NCBI GenBank assembly: GCA_000612485.1 | Contig: CP007494.1 | Location: forward strand, 806,001-870,000 | Source of the DNA: Bordetella holmesii ATCC 51541 | GTDB lineage: Bacteria > Pseudomonadota > Gammaproteobacteria > Burkholderiales > Burkholderiaceae_B | Direction: 5' to 3' | DNA: 64,000 nt | Shown: positions 18,530 through 27,814 of the stretch, in pieces | How positions within the stretch are numbered: the first letter of the stretch is position 1 | How the letters are laid out: every line of letters begins with the position of its first letter | The notes under the pieces: generated by a model | Seen by the model: only the letters and a program-made list of their open reading frames with translations | Databases searched by the model: none | What the model was told of the DNA's origin: nothing | Made by a program: the position numbers and the translations under genes

Positions 18530-20035
18530 TCAGTATTCCCCGCGGCGGCGAATCGGAAACTCCATCTCGGCGTAGCGCACGAAGCGCGAACCGCGTGCCA
18601 GGCGGTACCCCGCCCAGATCAGGAAAAAGAGCGGGATGCCGACGTAGGTGGCGGCCGCGCCGGTCCAGTCGATGCGATCCTGAAGAAAGGCTTCGTAGTT
18701 CTGCCCTAGCGTGATGGCCAGGCACAGAGAAAAGGCGAACAACGGCCCGAAGGGGAAATAAGGCGAGACATACGGCAAATCCTGCAAGCGGCCACCTTGC
18801 GCCACATAGCCGCGCCGAAACCGGTAATGACTGATGGCGATACCCAGCCAGGCGATAAAGCCGGTCATGCCGGAGGTGTTGAGCAGCCAGATATACACCT
18901 GATTCGGGCTGAACAGAAAGGACAGAAAACACAGCGCGGCGATCGCCGCGGTTGCCAGCAGCGCCACCAGCGGCACTCCCTGCCGGGATACGCGGCCGAA
19001 CAGGGCCGGCGCCTTGCCTTCGCGAGCCAGCGCATAAAGCATCCGCGTGGCGGCATACATGCCGGAATTGCCGGCCGAGAGCACCGAGGTCAGCACGACG
19101 GCATTCATGATGGAGGCCGCCGCCAGCAGACCGGCCCGCTCGAAAATGAGGGCGAAGGGGCTGACGGCGATGTCGCCGACCTCGTTGCGCAATAACTGCG
19201 GATCGGTATAGGGAATGAGCAGGCCGATGATGCCGATGGCCAGCACGTAGAACAGCAGAATGCGCCAGAACACCTGGCGCACCGCACGCGGCAGGTCGCG
19301 CGCGGGGTTTCTGGATTCGCCAGCGGCAATACCGATGAGCTCGGTGCCCTGGAACGAAAATCCCACCACCATGGCCACGCCGATCAAGGCGGCGAAGCCC
19401 CCGACAAAGGGGGCCTCGCCGACGGTCCAATTATGCAGGCCCGCCCCCTCACCGCCGCGGATGATGCCCAGCAGCATCAACACGCCCATCACGATAAAGG
19501 CGAGCACGGCGACCACCTTGATCAACGAGAACCAGAATTCTGCTTCCCCGAATCCGCGTGCCGACAACGCATTCAGGCCAAAGGTGAGCACCAGGAACAG
19601 GGCGCTCCAGTAGACCCCGGGCACGTCCGGGAACCAGTACGCCATCACCAGTTGCGCGGCTACGAGATCCACCGCCACGGTGACGGCCCAGTTGTACCAG
19701 TAGTTCCAGCCCAGCGCGAACCCGAAGCCGGGCTCGACATAACGCGCGCCATAGGTCGCAAACGAACCGGAAACCGGCATGCTGGCGGCCAGCTCGCCCA
19801 GGCTGGTCATGATGAAGTAGACCATCAGGCCGATCAGCCCGTAGGCCAGCAGGGCCCCGCCCGGCCCGGCCTGTGCAATGGTGTTGCCCGAGGCGACGAA
19901 CAGCCCGGTACCGATGGAGCCGCCCACAGCGATCATGGAAAGGTGGCGCGCCGACAGCGTGCGCCTCAGGCCCGAGGGCGCCGAAACCGACTCGGCTGGC
20001 ATACCCTGGGCCTGCGAGGAGTGGGGTTGGGTCAA
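18530..20035 (-). CDS. lysP: Lysine-specific permease (APC family)
   Basis: The 501-residue inner-membrane transporter closely matches E. coli LysP throughout: ARHLSMIAVGGSIGTGLF, SLGELAASMPVSGSFATYG, GWNYWYNWAVT, VGFSFQGTELIGIAAGES, and AIGIIGLLIPYTDP, each in the expected order. Twelve membrane segments are expected, and the cytoplasmic tail ends RYAEMEFPIRRR. It imports L-lysine with protons. The frame is intact. Its upstream side abuts the rearranged minD remnant, so its native promoter context may have changed. Confidence 0.93.
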   Translation of the reverse strand: MTQPHSSQAQGMPAESVSAPSGLRRTLSARHLSMIAVGGSIGTGLFVASGNTIAQAGPGGALLAYGLIGLMVYFIMTSLGELAASMPVSGSFATYGARYVEPGFGFALGWNYWYNWAVTVAVDLVAAQLVMAYWFPDVPGVYWSALFLVLTFGLNALSARGFGEAEFWFSLIKVVAVLAFIVMGVLMLLGIIRGGEGAGLHNWTVGEAPFVGGFAALIGVAMVVGFSFQGTELIGIAAGESRNPARDLPRAVRQVFWRILLFYVLAIGIIGLLIPYTDPQLLRNEVGDIAVSPFALIFERAGLLAAASIMNAVVLTSVLSAGNSGMYAATRMLYALAREGKAPALFGRVSRQGVPLVALLATAAIAALCFLSFLFSPNQVYIWLLNTSGMTGFIAWLGIAISHYRFRRGYVAQGGRLQDLPYVSPYFPFGPLFAFSLCLAITLGQNYEAFLQDRIDWTGAAATYVGIPLFFLIWAGYRLARGSRFVRYAEMEFPIRRRGEY

Positions 20036-20138
20036 ATCATTCTCCAGGAGCGGCTGTCACGAGATCCGCAGCCCTGCCGAGCATAACCCGACCCCACACG
20101 CGCCTGCCCGCTCCCTATACGCCCAGGAAGACGAACTG

Positions 20139-20804
20139 GGATGCGAGCGGCGCGTCGTGTACGACTTCGTCAACGTGATTCAAGGCGAGGCCAGCCTCAA
20201 GCAAGCCCTCATCAAAGACAAGCACCTCGAAAACTTATTCGTCCTGCCCGCCTCGCAGACGCGCGACAAAGACGCGCTGACGCAGGAAGGCGTGGGTAAG
20301 GTCATCGAAGACCTCAAGGAAATGGGCTTCGACTACATCATCTGCGATTCACCTGCCGGCATCGAAACCGGTGCGCTGCTGGCGGCCTATTACGCCGACG
20401 ACGCGCTCGCGGTGACCAACCCCGAAGTCTCGTCAGTGCGTGATTCCGACCGCATCCTCGGCATTCTGGCAGCCAAGTCGCGCCGCGCCGTCGAGGGCGA
20501 CGAGCCAGTCAAGGAATACCTGCTGCTCACGCGCTACAACCCCAAGCGCGTCATCGACGGCGAAATGCTGTCCTTGGGCGATATCGAAGACATTCTGCGC
20601 ATCAAGATGATCGGGGTGGTACCCGAATCGGAAGCGGTGCTGCAGGCGTCCAACCAGGGTCTGCCCGCCATCCACCTCAAGGACACCGATGTGTCCGAGG
20701 CGTACAAAGATGTGGTGGCCCGCTATCTGGGCGAAGAACGCTCGCTGCGCTTTACTGAGTATGAGAAGCCCGGCTTCCTGAAGCGCCTGTTCGGAGGAAA
20801 GTAA
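20139..20804 (+). pseudogene. minD: minD remnant lacking the P-loop (first ~50 residues deleted)
   Basis: MinD is the membrane-cycling ATPase that positions the division septum with MinC and MinE. Sequence similarity starts abruptly at GCERRVVYDFVNVIQGEAS, which is residue ~51 of the usual 271, and then runs intact to the C-terminal amphipathic membrane helix (FLKRLFGGK). The deviant Walker A motif (KGGVGKTT) is absent, as is the minC gene that normally precedes it. Sequence left of 20139 is the lysP upstream region. The junction is therefore a deletion or inversion end point. Without the P-loop the product cannot bind ATP. Confidence 0.88.
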
Positions 20805-20807
20805 GCA

Positions 20808-21080
20808 ATGTCCTTCCTGTCGTTTCTGCTCGGCCAGAAGAAAGCTTCGGCCAGCGTCGCCAAAGAACGGCTCCAGATCATCCTGGCGCATGAGCGCTCA
20901 GGCCGGGGCGACTCCCCCGACTACCTGCCGCAATTGCAGCAGGAACTGGTGGCCGTGATTTCCAAGTACGTCAAGATCAATCCCGACGATATCAAGGTCA
21001 ACCTTGAGCGCCAGGACACCCTGGAAGTGCTCGAAGTCAAGATCGAAATGCCGCAGAGCGAAACACAGGCATCCGCCTGA
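20808..21080 (+). CDS. minE: Cell division topological specificity factor MinE
   Basis: MinE stimulates MinD ATPase and drives the pole-to-pole oscillation. The 90-residue protein has the N-terminal membrane-binding segment [12 protein letters not shown], the MinD-contacting helix [15 protein letters not shown], and the dimerisation domain ending with [12 protein letters not shown]. It starts 3 bp after the minD stop codon, as in intact minCDE operons. Its only known partner, MinD, is truncated just upstream, so it may be an orphan here unless another minD copy exists. Confidence 0.92.
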   Translation: MSFLSFLLGQKKASASVAKERLQIILAHERSGRGDSPDYLPQLQQELVAVISKYVKINPDDIKVNLERQDTLEVLEVKIEMPQSETQASA

Positions 21081-21088
21081 TCAAGAAA

Positions 21089-21109
21089 CACCCGGGCTTG
21101 ACCCGGGTG
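21089..21109 (+). terminator. Hairpin after minE
   Basis: An 8-bp perfect stem CACCCGGG/CCCGGGTG around a CTTGA loop lies 9 bp after the minE stop. The run that follows is A-rich rather than T-rich and is cut by the insertion element at 21120, so its efficiency as a terminator is uncertain. Confidence 0.4.
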
Positions 21110-21119
21110 CACAAAAAAA

Positions 21120-22425
21120 GGTTCATCGCGGAATAGCGTGGAGCCGTGCTTGATTGCCGTTACGCTTGATCCTTGATTTTTCAAGGATCAAGGCCGGGAT
21201 CATGCTGGACCGCAAGACGATCGAGAGGTTGGGTGGGTGGGAGGGTTATCGGGTGGAGCGGGTCGTGTGGCCTGAAGGTGAGAGCCGGACGGTCACGATT
21301 TACCTGAAGCCTTCAGCGCGAACGATGCACTGCGAGCACTGCGGCAACCGATGTCGGCAGGTGCATGAGACGACCACGCGCCGGGTGCGGGATCTGCCGC
21401 TAATGGCGCTGCGAGTGACGCTGGTAGTGCCGCGTCGGCGGGTCTGGTGCGAGCAGTGCGGTGGACCGCATCTGGAGAGGCTGAGCTGGCTGGGCCGTTA
21501 CCAGCGAGTGACCGACCGGCTGGCCGAGGCGGTCAGCCAGTTGCTTGAGTCCAGCAACATTCTGGCCGTGGCGCGCTTCTTCCAACTGGGTTGGCACACG
21601 GTCAAGGCGCTGGACAAGGCCCTGCTGCGACGGGCGATCCAAGAGCCGGACTGGAGCCAGATCCACTACCTAGCGATGGACGAGTTCGCTCTACACAAGG
21701 GCCATCGTTATGCCACGGTCGTTGTCGATCCGATCCGCCGTCAGGTGCTATGGATCGGTGATGGCCGCTCGCGCGAGACGGCCAGAGCCTTCTTCGAACA
21801 ACTGCCAACTGGGGTTGCCCAGCAGATCCGGGCCGTAGCGATCGACATGACGACGGCCTATGAGCTGGAGATCCAGGCCAACTGCCCCAACGCCGAGATC
21901 GTCTACGACCTGTTCCACGTCGTGGCCAAGTACGGCCGTGAAGTGATAGACCGGGTGCGTGTAGACCAAGCGAACCAGTTGCGGCACGACAAGCCGGCCC
22001 GCCGGGTGATCAAGTCCAGTCGCTGGCTACTGCTGCGCAATCGCAAAAACCTCGATCCGTGCCAATCGGTAAAGTTGGACGAGTTGCTCCAGGCCAACCA
22101 GCCCTTGCTCACCGCTTATCTGATGCGCGATGAGCTCAAACAGCTGTGGTTCTACCAACACCCCGGCTACGCCCGCCAGGCATGGGATCACTGGCTGCAA
22201 CAGGCTCAGGGCAGCGGCATCGCCGCCTTGGCTCACTTCGCGCTCAAGCTAAAAGCCTATCTGCACGGGATTCTGTCTCGCTGTCGCCACCGGCTCAACA
22301 CCAGCATCGTCGAGGGCATCAACAACACCATCAAAGTCATCAAGCGCCGCGCCTACGGCTACCGCGATCAGGAGTACTTCTTCCTCAAGATCCGGTCTGC
22401 ATTCCCCGGTATTCCTCGATGAACC
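21120..22425 (+). mobile_element. IS1001-like element (ISL3 family), complete
   Basis: The element is 1306 bp, the length of IS1001. Its ends are near-perfect inverted repeats: GGTTCATCGCGGAATAGCG on the left and, read inward, GGTTCATCGAGGAATACCG on the right (17 of 19 match). One transposase gene fills it, and its stop codon lies in the right repeat. The flanking 8 bases (CAAAAAAA and GAAAATAT) do not form the direct repeat such elements make on insertion. The two flanks were therefore probably brought together by recombination between two copies. Confidence 0.9.
21202..22422 (+). CDS. ISL3-family transposase of the IS1001-like element
   Basis: A 406-residue transposase, the same length as that of IS1001. 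The N-terminal zinc-binding region has two CxxC pairs (HCEHCGNRC and WCEQCGGPH), followed by a helix-turn-helix. The DDE catalytic residues are visible as the Asp in AMDEFALHKGH, the Asp in AIDMTTAYE and the Glu in SIVEGINNTIKV. The frame is intact from ATG 21202 to TGA 22420-22422, so the element may be active. I chose this start because MLDRKTIERLGGWEGY is the family N-terminus. Confidence 0.9.
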   Translation: MLDRKTIERLGGWEGYRVERVVWPEGESRTVTIYLKPSARTMHCEHCGNRCRQVHETTTRRVRDLPLMALRVTLVVPRRRVWCEQCGGPHLERLSWLGRYQRVTDRLAEAVSQLLESSNILAVARFFQLGWHTVKALDKALLRRAIQEPDWSQIHYLAMDEFALHKGHRYATVVVDPIRRQVLWIGDGRSRETARAFFEQLPTGVAQQIRAVAIDMTTAYELEIQANCPNAEIVYDLFHVVAKYGREVIDRVRVDQANQLRHDKPARRVIKSSRWLLLRNRKNLDPCQSVKLDELLQANQPLLTAYLMRDELKQLWFYQHPGYARQAWDHWLQQAQGSGIAALAHFALKLKAYLHGILSRCRHRLNTSIVEGINNTIKVIKRRAYGYRDQEYFFLKIRSAFPGIPR

Positions 22426-23358
22426 GAAAATATTGGGGCTGACCGCCGACTCGAAGAAATACAGCTTGCGCTTGTGATCCCCCACGGTACGCCAGCGGGT
22501 CGAGGAAATATTCGGCTGATCCGGCGTGGTGATACCGTAAGGCACCGATGCGTTGCGGATGACGCTAAAGACACTGGCCAGCGCCATGTCCGGGTTTTCG
22601 CTCTTCGGGATGGCGTTGATATAGAACATGGCGCGGGCAAAGCGATCGACCGACCGGTTGGTGCCGGGCAGAACCACCGTGCCACCGACTTCGCGCCAAT
22701 AGGCCTCCTGAGCCAATTGCTTCTCGAAGATAGGCGAATTGGTCATCACCTGGTACTCACGCGAGTGATGGATCACCTGCTTGCCGTCGATGTACTCGAC
22801 GATGGCGCTGTCACCCGTGCTGTCGGACAGCGACAAATGCAAGGTCGCCAGACGACTCTCGCCAGGCACCTTTTCGGTCACGATGGTGAAAGGTTCTTTC
22901 TCCAGCGCAGTCACCGCTTCGGCCACGGTGGCGTAATTGTCCAGCACGTATTGCGCCCAGGCCGACACGGCCAGCGGCGGTTTGTCGCCCGTCGGCTTCG
23001 GATAGTTGGACTCCACCAGCCAGAGCACGTTGGCGGACAGACCCGCCTCGTTCACGCCATCCGTGGTCGAGATATCGTACCCGCTGGCGATCACGCTGCC
23101 GTACTTGGACGTCCAGCGCAACCCGCCAGGGCCTCCCGCACCGTCGCGCGCCATGCCGCGCGGAAAAATCCATAGATTGGTGCCCACATCGACCTTCCAG
23201 TCCATGGAGCGAGCGGTAATGATGTTGCCTTGCGGCCCGAGGTAGACCACGCGCGTGCATGCTTGAGCGACAAGCGGCGCGCATAGCAGCGCGGCCGCAG
23301 CCAAGCGGCCGGCCCTGCCCAGGCGTTTACGGAGCGATCGTTGAACTTGCGTTGTCAT
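22426..23358 (-). pseudogene. Choloylglycine/linear-amide hydrolase, 3' end cut off by the IS element
   Basis: An exported Ntn-hydrolase of the choloylglycine hydrolase family (linear amide C-N hydrolases). The signal peptide ends AQA, exposing Cys34 as the N-terminal nucleophile (CTRVVYLG). GVNEAGLSANVLWL and VMTNSPIFEKQL are family blocks. After 311 residues the reading frame hits the IS1001-like element exactly at its right inverted repeat (SPNIF), so the last ~40 residues are lost and the frame continues into IS sequence. Activity is doubtful. Confidence 0.85.
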
Positions 23359-23443
23359 GCCGGCTTCCTTCCAAAGGGCGACGCCCGCCCCGCCCTGACA
23401 TTATCCCAACCCGCGAGCGGCGCGTAAAACAAAAATACGGCTG

Positions 23444-25027
23444 TCACTCCGCCGCCACACCCGCGAGCGCTTCTCTGGCTTGCGCGCCGCGATAGCAGGA
23501 GCGTCCCGCCCGCTTGGCCTCGTACAGCGCACGATCGGCCCGGTCGAGCAACACATCCAGCGTCGCACCATCCTGCGGAAAGAGCGCGATGCCGACCGAT
23601 ACGCCAATGGACGCGCTGACACCGGCAAAAGGATATGACAGCACGGCGATCAGCAGACTCGCCACCCGCTCGGCGGCCAGCGCATCCGCGCCCGGCAGCA
23701 GCACGACGAACTCGTCGCCACCCAGGCGCGCGACGACATCGCTGCCGCGCACGGTTTCGGTCATGCGCCGGGCCGCCTGCTTGAGCACACTGTCGCCTGC
23801 GGCATGGCCATGCTGGTCGTTGACGGCCTTGAAGCCATCCAGATCGAGCATCAACAGGGCCAAGGGGCGCTTCTCGCGTTGCGCGGTACGCATCGTCAAC
23901 TGCGCCAACTCGCGAAACAGAAGCCGGTTGTTCAACCCGGTGAGCGGGTCGTGATAGGCCTGCTCGCGTGCGCGGGTCAAGGTCCGGGCCGCATGCACCA
24001 GCGCGGCTGCCAGCTCCTCGGTCTCGCGAAAGGAAGTCTCGGGCACCCAGACCGGCGCCCCCCGCCCCAAGGCTTCGGCCGGCGTGATCAGGGCCCTCAC
24101 CGACCGGGTGATGGAACGGGCCAGCGCATAGGCCACCATCAGGGCCGCGACCAGCACCAGCAAGCCAGAGACCATGGCCAGCGACATGGAGCGGTACAGC
24201 CCCGAGCGCAGCGTGGCCGACGGCGCACCCACGGCCACCGATCCACCCGGTATGCGCGTAAAGGCCGTCAATACGTCCACGCCATCGCGCGTCATCGTAT
24301 GCAGTATGCCTTCGGTTCCTTCGCTGACGGCTTGCATCAGGCTTGGTGTGGACGCACTGCCGACGTGATTGAGTTCATCGCGCGAGCGCGCAACGATATG
24401 TCCGCTATCGTCGAGCACGGCAACCACCCAGCCAGAGATCAACGGATAACGCCGCAAGGCCTGGCTCAGGCGGTCCGAGCGTACCTTGGCGTAGAGGGCG
24501 TGATCGGCGGATTCGCCCAGACGCACCGGCAGGCCCATGAGCAGACATGCCTGGCCTGCCCGAGCACCGGACTGCACACCGGAGACCGCCACGGCTTCCG
24601 GGCGCAAGCGTGCGGCCAGCAAGGTGTCAGGGATGCGCGTGGCGCAGTGAGCATCGCCCACGTTCAGCAGTATCCGCCCCGCCCCATCGGCCAGCACAAA
24701 ACCATCGACGCCCTGCAGACTCATGATCTGCACCATACGGCCGCTCAGACCGGCAAGGTCGACATGGCGCAACTCCTCGGAGGCGGCCAGCACGCGCAGT
24801 CCGCCTTCGACGGTGTTGCGGTCATGCTCTAGCCCCGCGCCGACGGCGCGAGCCGTCTCCACCACGGATTGATACACCCGCTGTTCGCGCAGGGTGTAAT
24901 CCTCGTAAGCGACGGCAGCCGCAATCAGGCAGGCGGGCAACGCACATACCGCCCCCAGGGCCAGCAAGGCCTGCTTGAGAGTCATGCGCCGCCGCGTCGT
25001 CCACAGCGAGAGAGAGCCTTCATCCAT
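23444..25027 (-). CDS. Membrane diguanylate cyclase with periplasmic sensor, HAMP and GGDEF
   Basis: The 527-residue protein starts at ATG 25027 (MDEGSLSLW). It has a transmembrane segment at ~17-40, a ~230-residue periplasmic dCache-like sensor, a second membrane segment (~285-310), a HAMP-like linker, and a GGDEF domain with the canonical GGDEF at 436-440. The RxxD inhibitory site is intact (RGSD five residues before the motif), so it should be feedback-controlled by cyclic-di-GMP. This contrasts with the cytoplasmic cyclase at 771. The sensed ligand is unknown. Confidence 0.87.
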   Translation of the reverse strand: MDEGSLSLWTTRRRMTLKQALLALGAVCALPACLIAAAVAYEDYTLREQRVYQSVVETARAVGAGLEHDRNTVEGGLRVLAASEELRHVDLAGLSGRMVQIMSLQGVDGFVLADGAGRILLNVGDAHCATRIPDTLLAARLRPEAVAVSGVQSGARAGQACLLMGLPVRLGESADHALYAKVRSDRLSQALRRYPLISGWVVAVLDDSGHIVARSRDELNHVGSASTPSLMQAVSEGTEGILHTMTRDGVDVLTAFTRIPGGSVAVGAPSATLRSGLYRSMSLAMVSGLLVLVAALMVAYALARSITRSVRALITPAEALGRGAPVWVPETSFRETEELAAALVHAARTLTRAREQAYHDPLTGLNNRLLFRELAQLTMRTAQREKRPLALLMLDLDGFKAVNDQHGHAAGDSVLKQAARRMTETVRGSDVVARLGGDEFVVLLPGADALAAERVASLLIAVLSYPFAGVSASIGVSVGIALFPQDGATLDVLLDRADRALYEAKRAGRSCYRGAQAREALAGVAAE

Positions 25028-25170
25028 GAGCCACGCCTTCCAGGGCAGGTGCCCACGACGGGCACCTGCCCAGTGTAGGCAGCACAACGGGCGAAAGGAT
25101 GGATGCTTACATTAATTTCGCCGGCAGCCGCTTTCTTGTCCTTGCATGTCGGTTTATTTCTCCTGGCAGG

Positions 25171-26990
25171 TCACCCTCGGGGCAGCGCCTCGTCAAGCCC
25201 CTCGGTCAGCGCCAGCGCCTGCCGCTCGAAAAGACGCCGGTAAATGCCCCCCTCGCGGCGGATGAGTGCCTCGTGGCTGCCCGCTTCGACGACCTTGCCG
25301 TGATCCATCACCAGCAACCGGTCCAGGGCGCGCACGGTCGATAACCGATGCGCGACGACCAATGTCGTGCGGCCCTGCATCAGCCGTGTCATGACGGCCT
25401 GGATCAGGACCTCGCTTTCGCTGTCCAGACTGGAGGTCGCCTCATCCAGGATGAGGATGGGCGCATCGGCCAGGAAAGCGCGTGCAATCGCCACCCGCTG
25501 GCGCTCGCCGCCGGAAAGTTTGACGCCGCGCTCGCCCACCAGCGTCTCATATCCCTTGGGCAAGGCCATGATGAAATCGTGCGCGCTGGCCTGGCGGGCG
25601 GCCTCCTCGACCTCCGCCCGCGACGCATCGGGACGGGCATAGGCGATGTTCTCGGCTAGCGTGCGATGAAACAGAATCGGCTCCTGCTGCACGATGGCGA
25701 TCTGCCGCCTGAGCGAGGCCTGGCGCACCAGAGCAATGTCCTGCCCATCGATGGTGATGCGGCCGCTGTCGAGGTCGTGCAGGCGCTGGATGAGTTTGAT
25801 GAAGGTCGTCTTGCCCGACCCCGAATGCCCCACCAGGCCGATACGCTCGCCCGGCGCGATGCGAATCGAGAAGTCTTCATACAACGGCTTTTGCTGCGCC
25901 CCATAGCGGAAGGTGACGTGTTCAAACCGGATCTCGCCGTCGGCCACCTTGATGGCCCGCGTGCCCTGCCGGTCTTCCACACCCAGCGGCTGCGTATCGA
26001 GCATGACCAACTCTTCCATGTCATTGATCGAACGCTGCAGGTTGCGCAGGTTCATGCCGACTTCGCGAAGATAGCCCTTGAGGACGAAGAACATCGTCAT
26101 CGCAAAGGTGATATCTCCCACGCTGGCTTTCTCGTTGATCCAAAGGTAGAGCGACACCCCGAGCATGGCGGCCTGCATGGCCGTCATCATCACGCCCTGC
26201 AGCCCGCCGTTGAGCGTGACTCGCAACCAGGAGCGGCGCGTACGCGCACGCCACTTGGCCAGCACACCTTCGAAGCGGGTTTCTTCACGCGACTCGGCGC
26301 CAAAGGCCTTGACCACGGCATTGCAGCTGACCGCATCGGCCAGTGCCCCGCCCATGCGCGTATCCCAGGCGTTGGACAGCCGGGCAGCCGGAGCGACGTA
26401 GCGCAGCGCCATGACGACCGCCACCCCGATGTAGAGCAGCGCACCCAGACCCACCACCAACCCCATCAGCGGCCAGCTCACCCCGAGCAGCACGGTCGCC
26501 CCCACCAGCATGACCACTGACGGCAGCAGTGCCGTCAGCAGGGTGTCATTGAGCAGGTCGACAGCCCAGATGCCCCGTGTGATCTTGCGTACCGTCGAAC
26601 CGGCAAAGCTGTTGGCATGCCAGTCCGACGACAGGCGTTGGACTCGGTGAAAGGCGTCGCACGCCATGCCGTGCATCAAGGTCAGCGTAAACGGAATGAT
26701 GTTGCGAAACGCGATCTGGCGCAGCAAGGTGCCGCCCCCCCCAGCGCCACCAGCATCCAGAAGGCCGTCAGCGCGGCATGCCAGACCGCTTGCTCACCCG
26801 GCGAGCCGGACACCAGCGCATCCACCAGCCGCCCGGCGTACATCGGCGTGAGCACATCGGCCCCCGCCGAGAGCAACGCCATTGCGGCCACCACGCTCAG
26901 GCGCCAGGACTGTTTGACCCAGCGGCGCAGCGTGAAAACCAGCACATTGCGGAAAGTCTGCCCGCGGCGTTCTTGGTGGGATCTAGCCAT
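25171..26990 (-). pseudogene. ABC exporter (fused permease-ATPase, MsbA-like), frameshifted near its N-terminus
   Basis: A half-transporter of ~606 residues once one base is added. It starts at ATG 26990 (MARSHQERRGQTF). The first two membrane helices precede a C8 run at 26735-26742, where the frame is lost; nine bases would give VALGGGGTLLRQIAF and continue into the remaining helices. The ATPase part has Walker A GHSGSGKTT, Q-loop, signature LSGGERQ, Walker B ILILDEATS and the H-loop VVAHRLS. Such proteins export lipids, drugs or peptides as homodimers. An internal start could still give a protein missing two helices, which is unlikely to transport. Confidence 0.85.
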
Positions 26991-27357
26991 AGTAAATAGG
27001 CCGGCACGAGGGCCGGCACGCAAGGAGAGCAACAGCGCCTACCGCAGACGCGGTAAAGGCAGCGTAGGGTCAGGCCGGAGAAGGCGCGGCGACCCGCCAG
27101 GTCTCGCCCGGCATTGGTGCCGCACGCGCGACCGCTCAAGTGCGTCGCGCAGGCAGGCGCAGGTGGGCATGCAGAGGCATCGTCGCTCGCCCCCTGCATG
27201 TGAAATGGTCAACCGTACCGCCCGGGCACAGAGAAGCGTCAGTTTAGCGCGGGTGCCGGCCGCCCGCGCAGAGCCCCCCGTCGGCCAAGGGGTATGCCTG
27301 GCCGATATACATAGAATTATAATATATAGAATACTAAGCAATAAACGGAAGTCATCC
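26991..27357. promoter_or_regulatory. Divergent intergenic region with an AT-rich promoter for the MarR gene
   Basis: The 367-bp gap between the ABC exporter and MarR genes contains no convincing gene. The last ~60 bp are strikingly AT-rich (27305-27357) and include a consensus -10 TATAAT at 27318-27323 and an imperfect palindrome around it. This fits a MarR autoregulatory operator-promoter. Confidence 0.5.
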
Positions 27358-27814
27358 ATGTCATCTCCTCCCCCCCGCCTCCATCGGCCGGCTGCTCGTC
27401 AACAGCGGCCGCCAATGGCGCAAGCGCATCGACCAGGCCCTGGCCTGCGAGGGCCTGTCGCAGGCCACCGCCTGGCCCCTGCTGGTGCTGCGCGTGCACG
27501 GCGTGCCGCTGCGCCAGGGTGTTCTGGCCGACGAGATAGGCGTCGAGGGCGCGTCATTGGTCCGGGTGATCGACGCGCTGGAGACGGCCGGCCTGATCGA
27601 GCGGTTGGCCGATCCCGAAGACCGGCGCGCCCGCTGCGTCACCTTGTCGGCTGCCGGCCAGGCCAAGGCGGCGGACATCGCCCACATCGTCGACCGGGTG
27701 CGCGCCGACGTCGTCAACGGGATCGATCCGGCCGAACTGCGCATCGCCGAACGCGTGTTGCGGGCCATACAGCAGCGGCTCGAAACCCTCAACACCTCAG
27801 ACTCCCAGGCATGA
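27358..27814 (+). pseudogene. MarR-family regulator, frameshifted in a poly-C tract near the start
   Basis: From ATG 27358 the frame runs MSSPPP into a C7 run (27370-27376). With six C it would continue SIGRLLVNSGRQWRKRID into a complete MarR winged helix (LADEIGVEGASLVRVIDALE, LADPEDRRARCV). Without the correction the main domain has no good start codon. Its stop overlaps the FUSC gene start (ATGA), so the regulator was co-transcribed with its efflux target. This is the one indel in the window that looks like a base gain. The C run close to the start is a classic position for a contingency switch. Confidence 0.75.
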
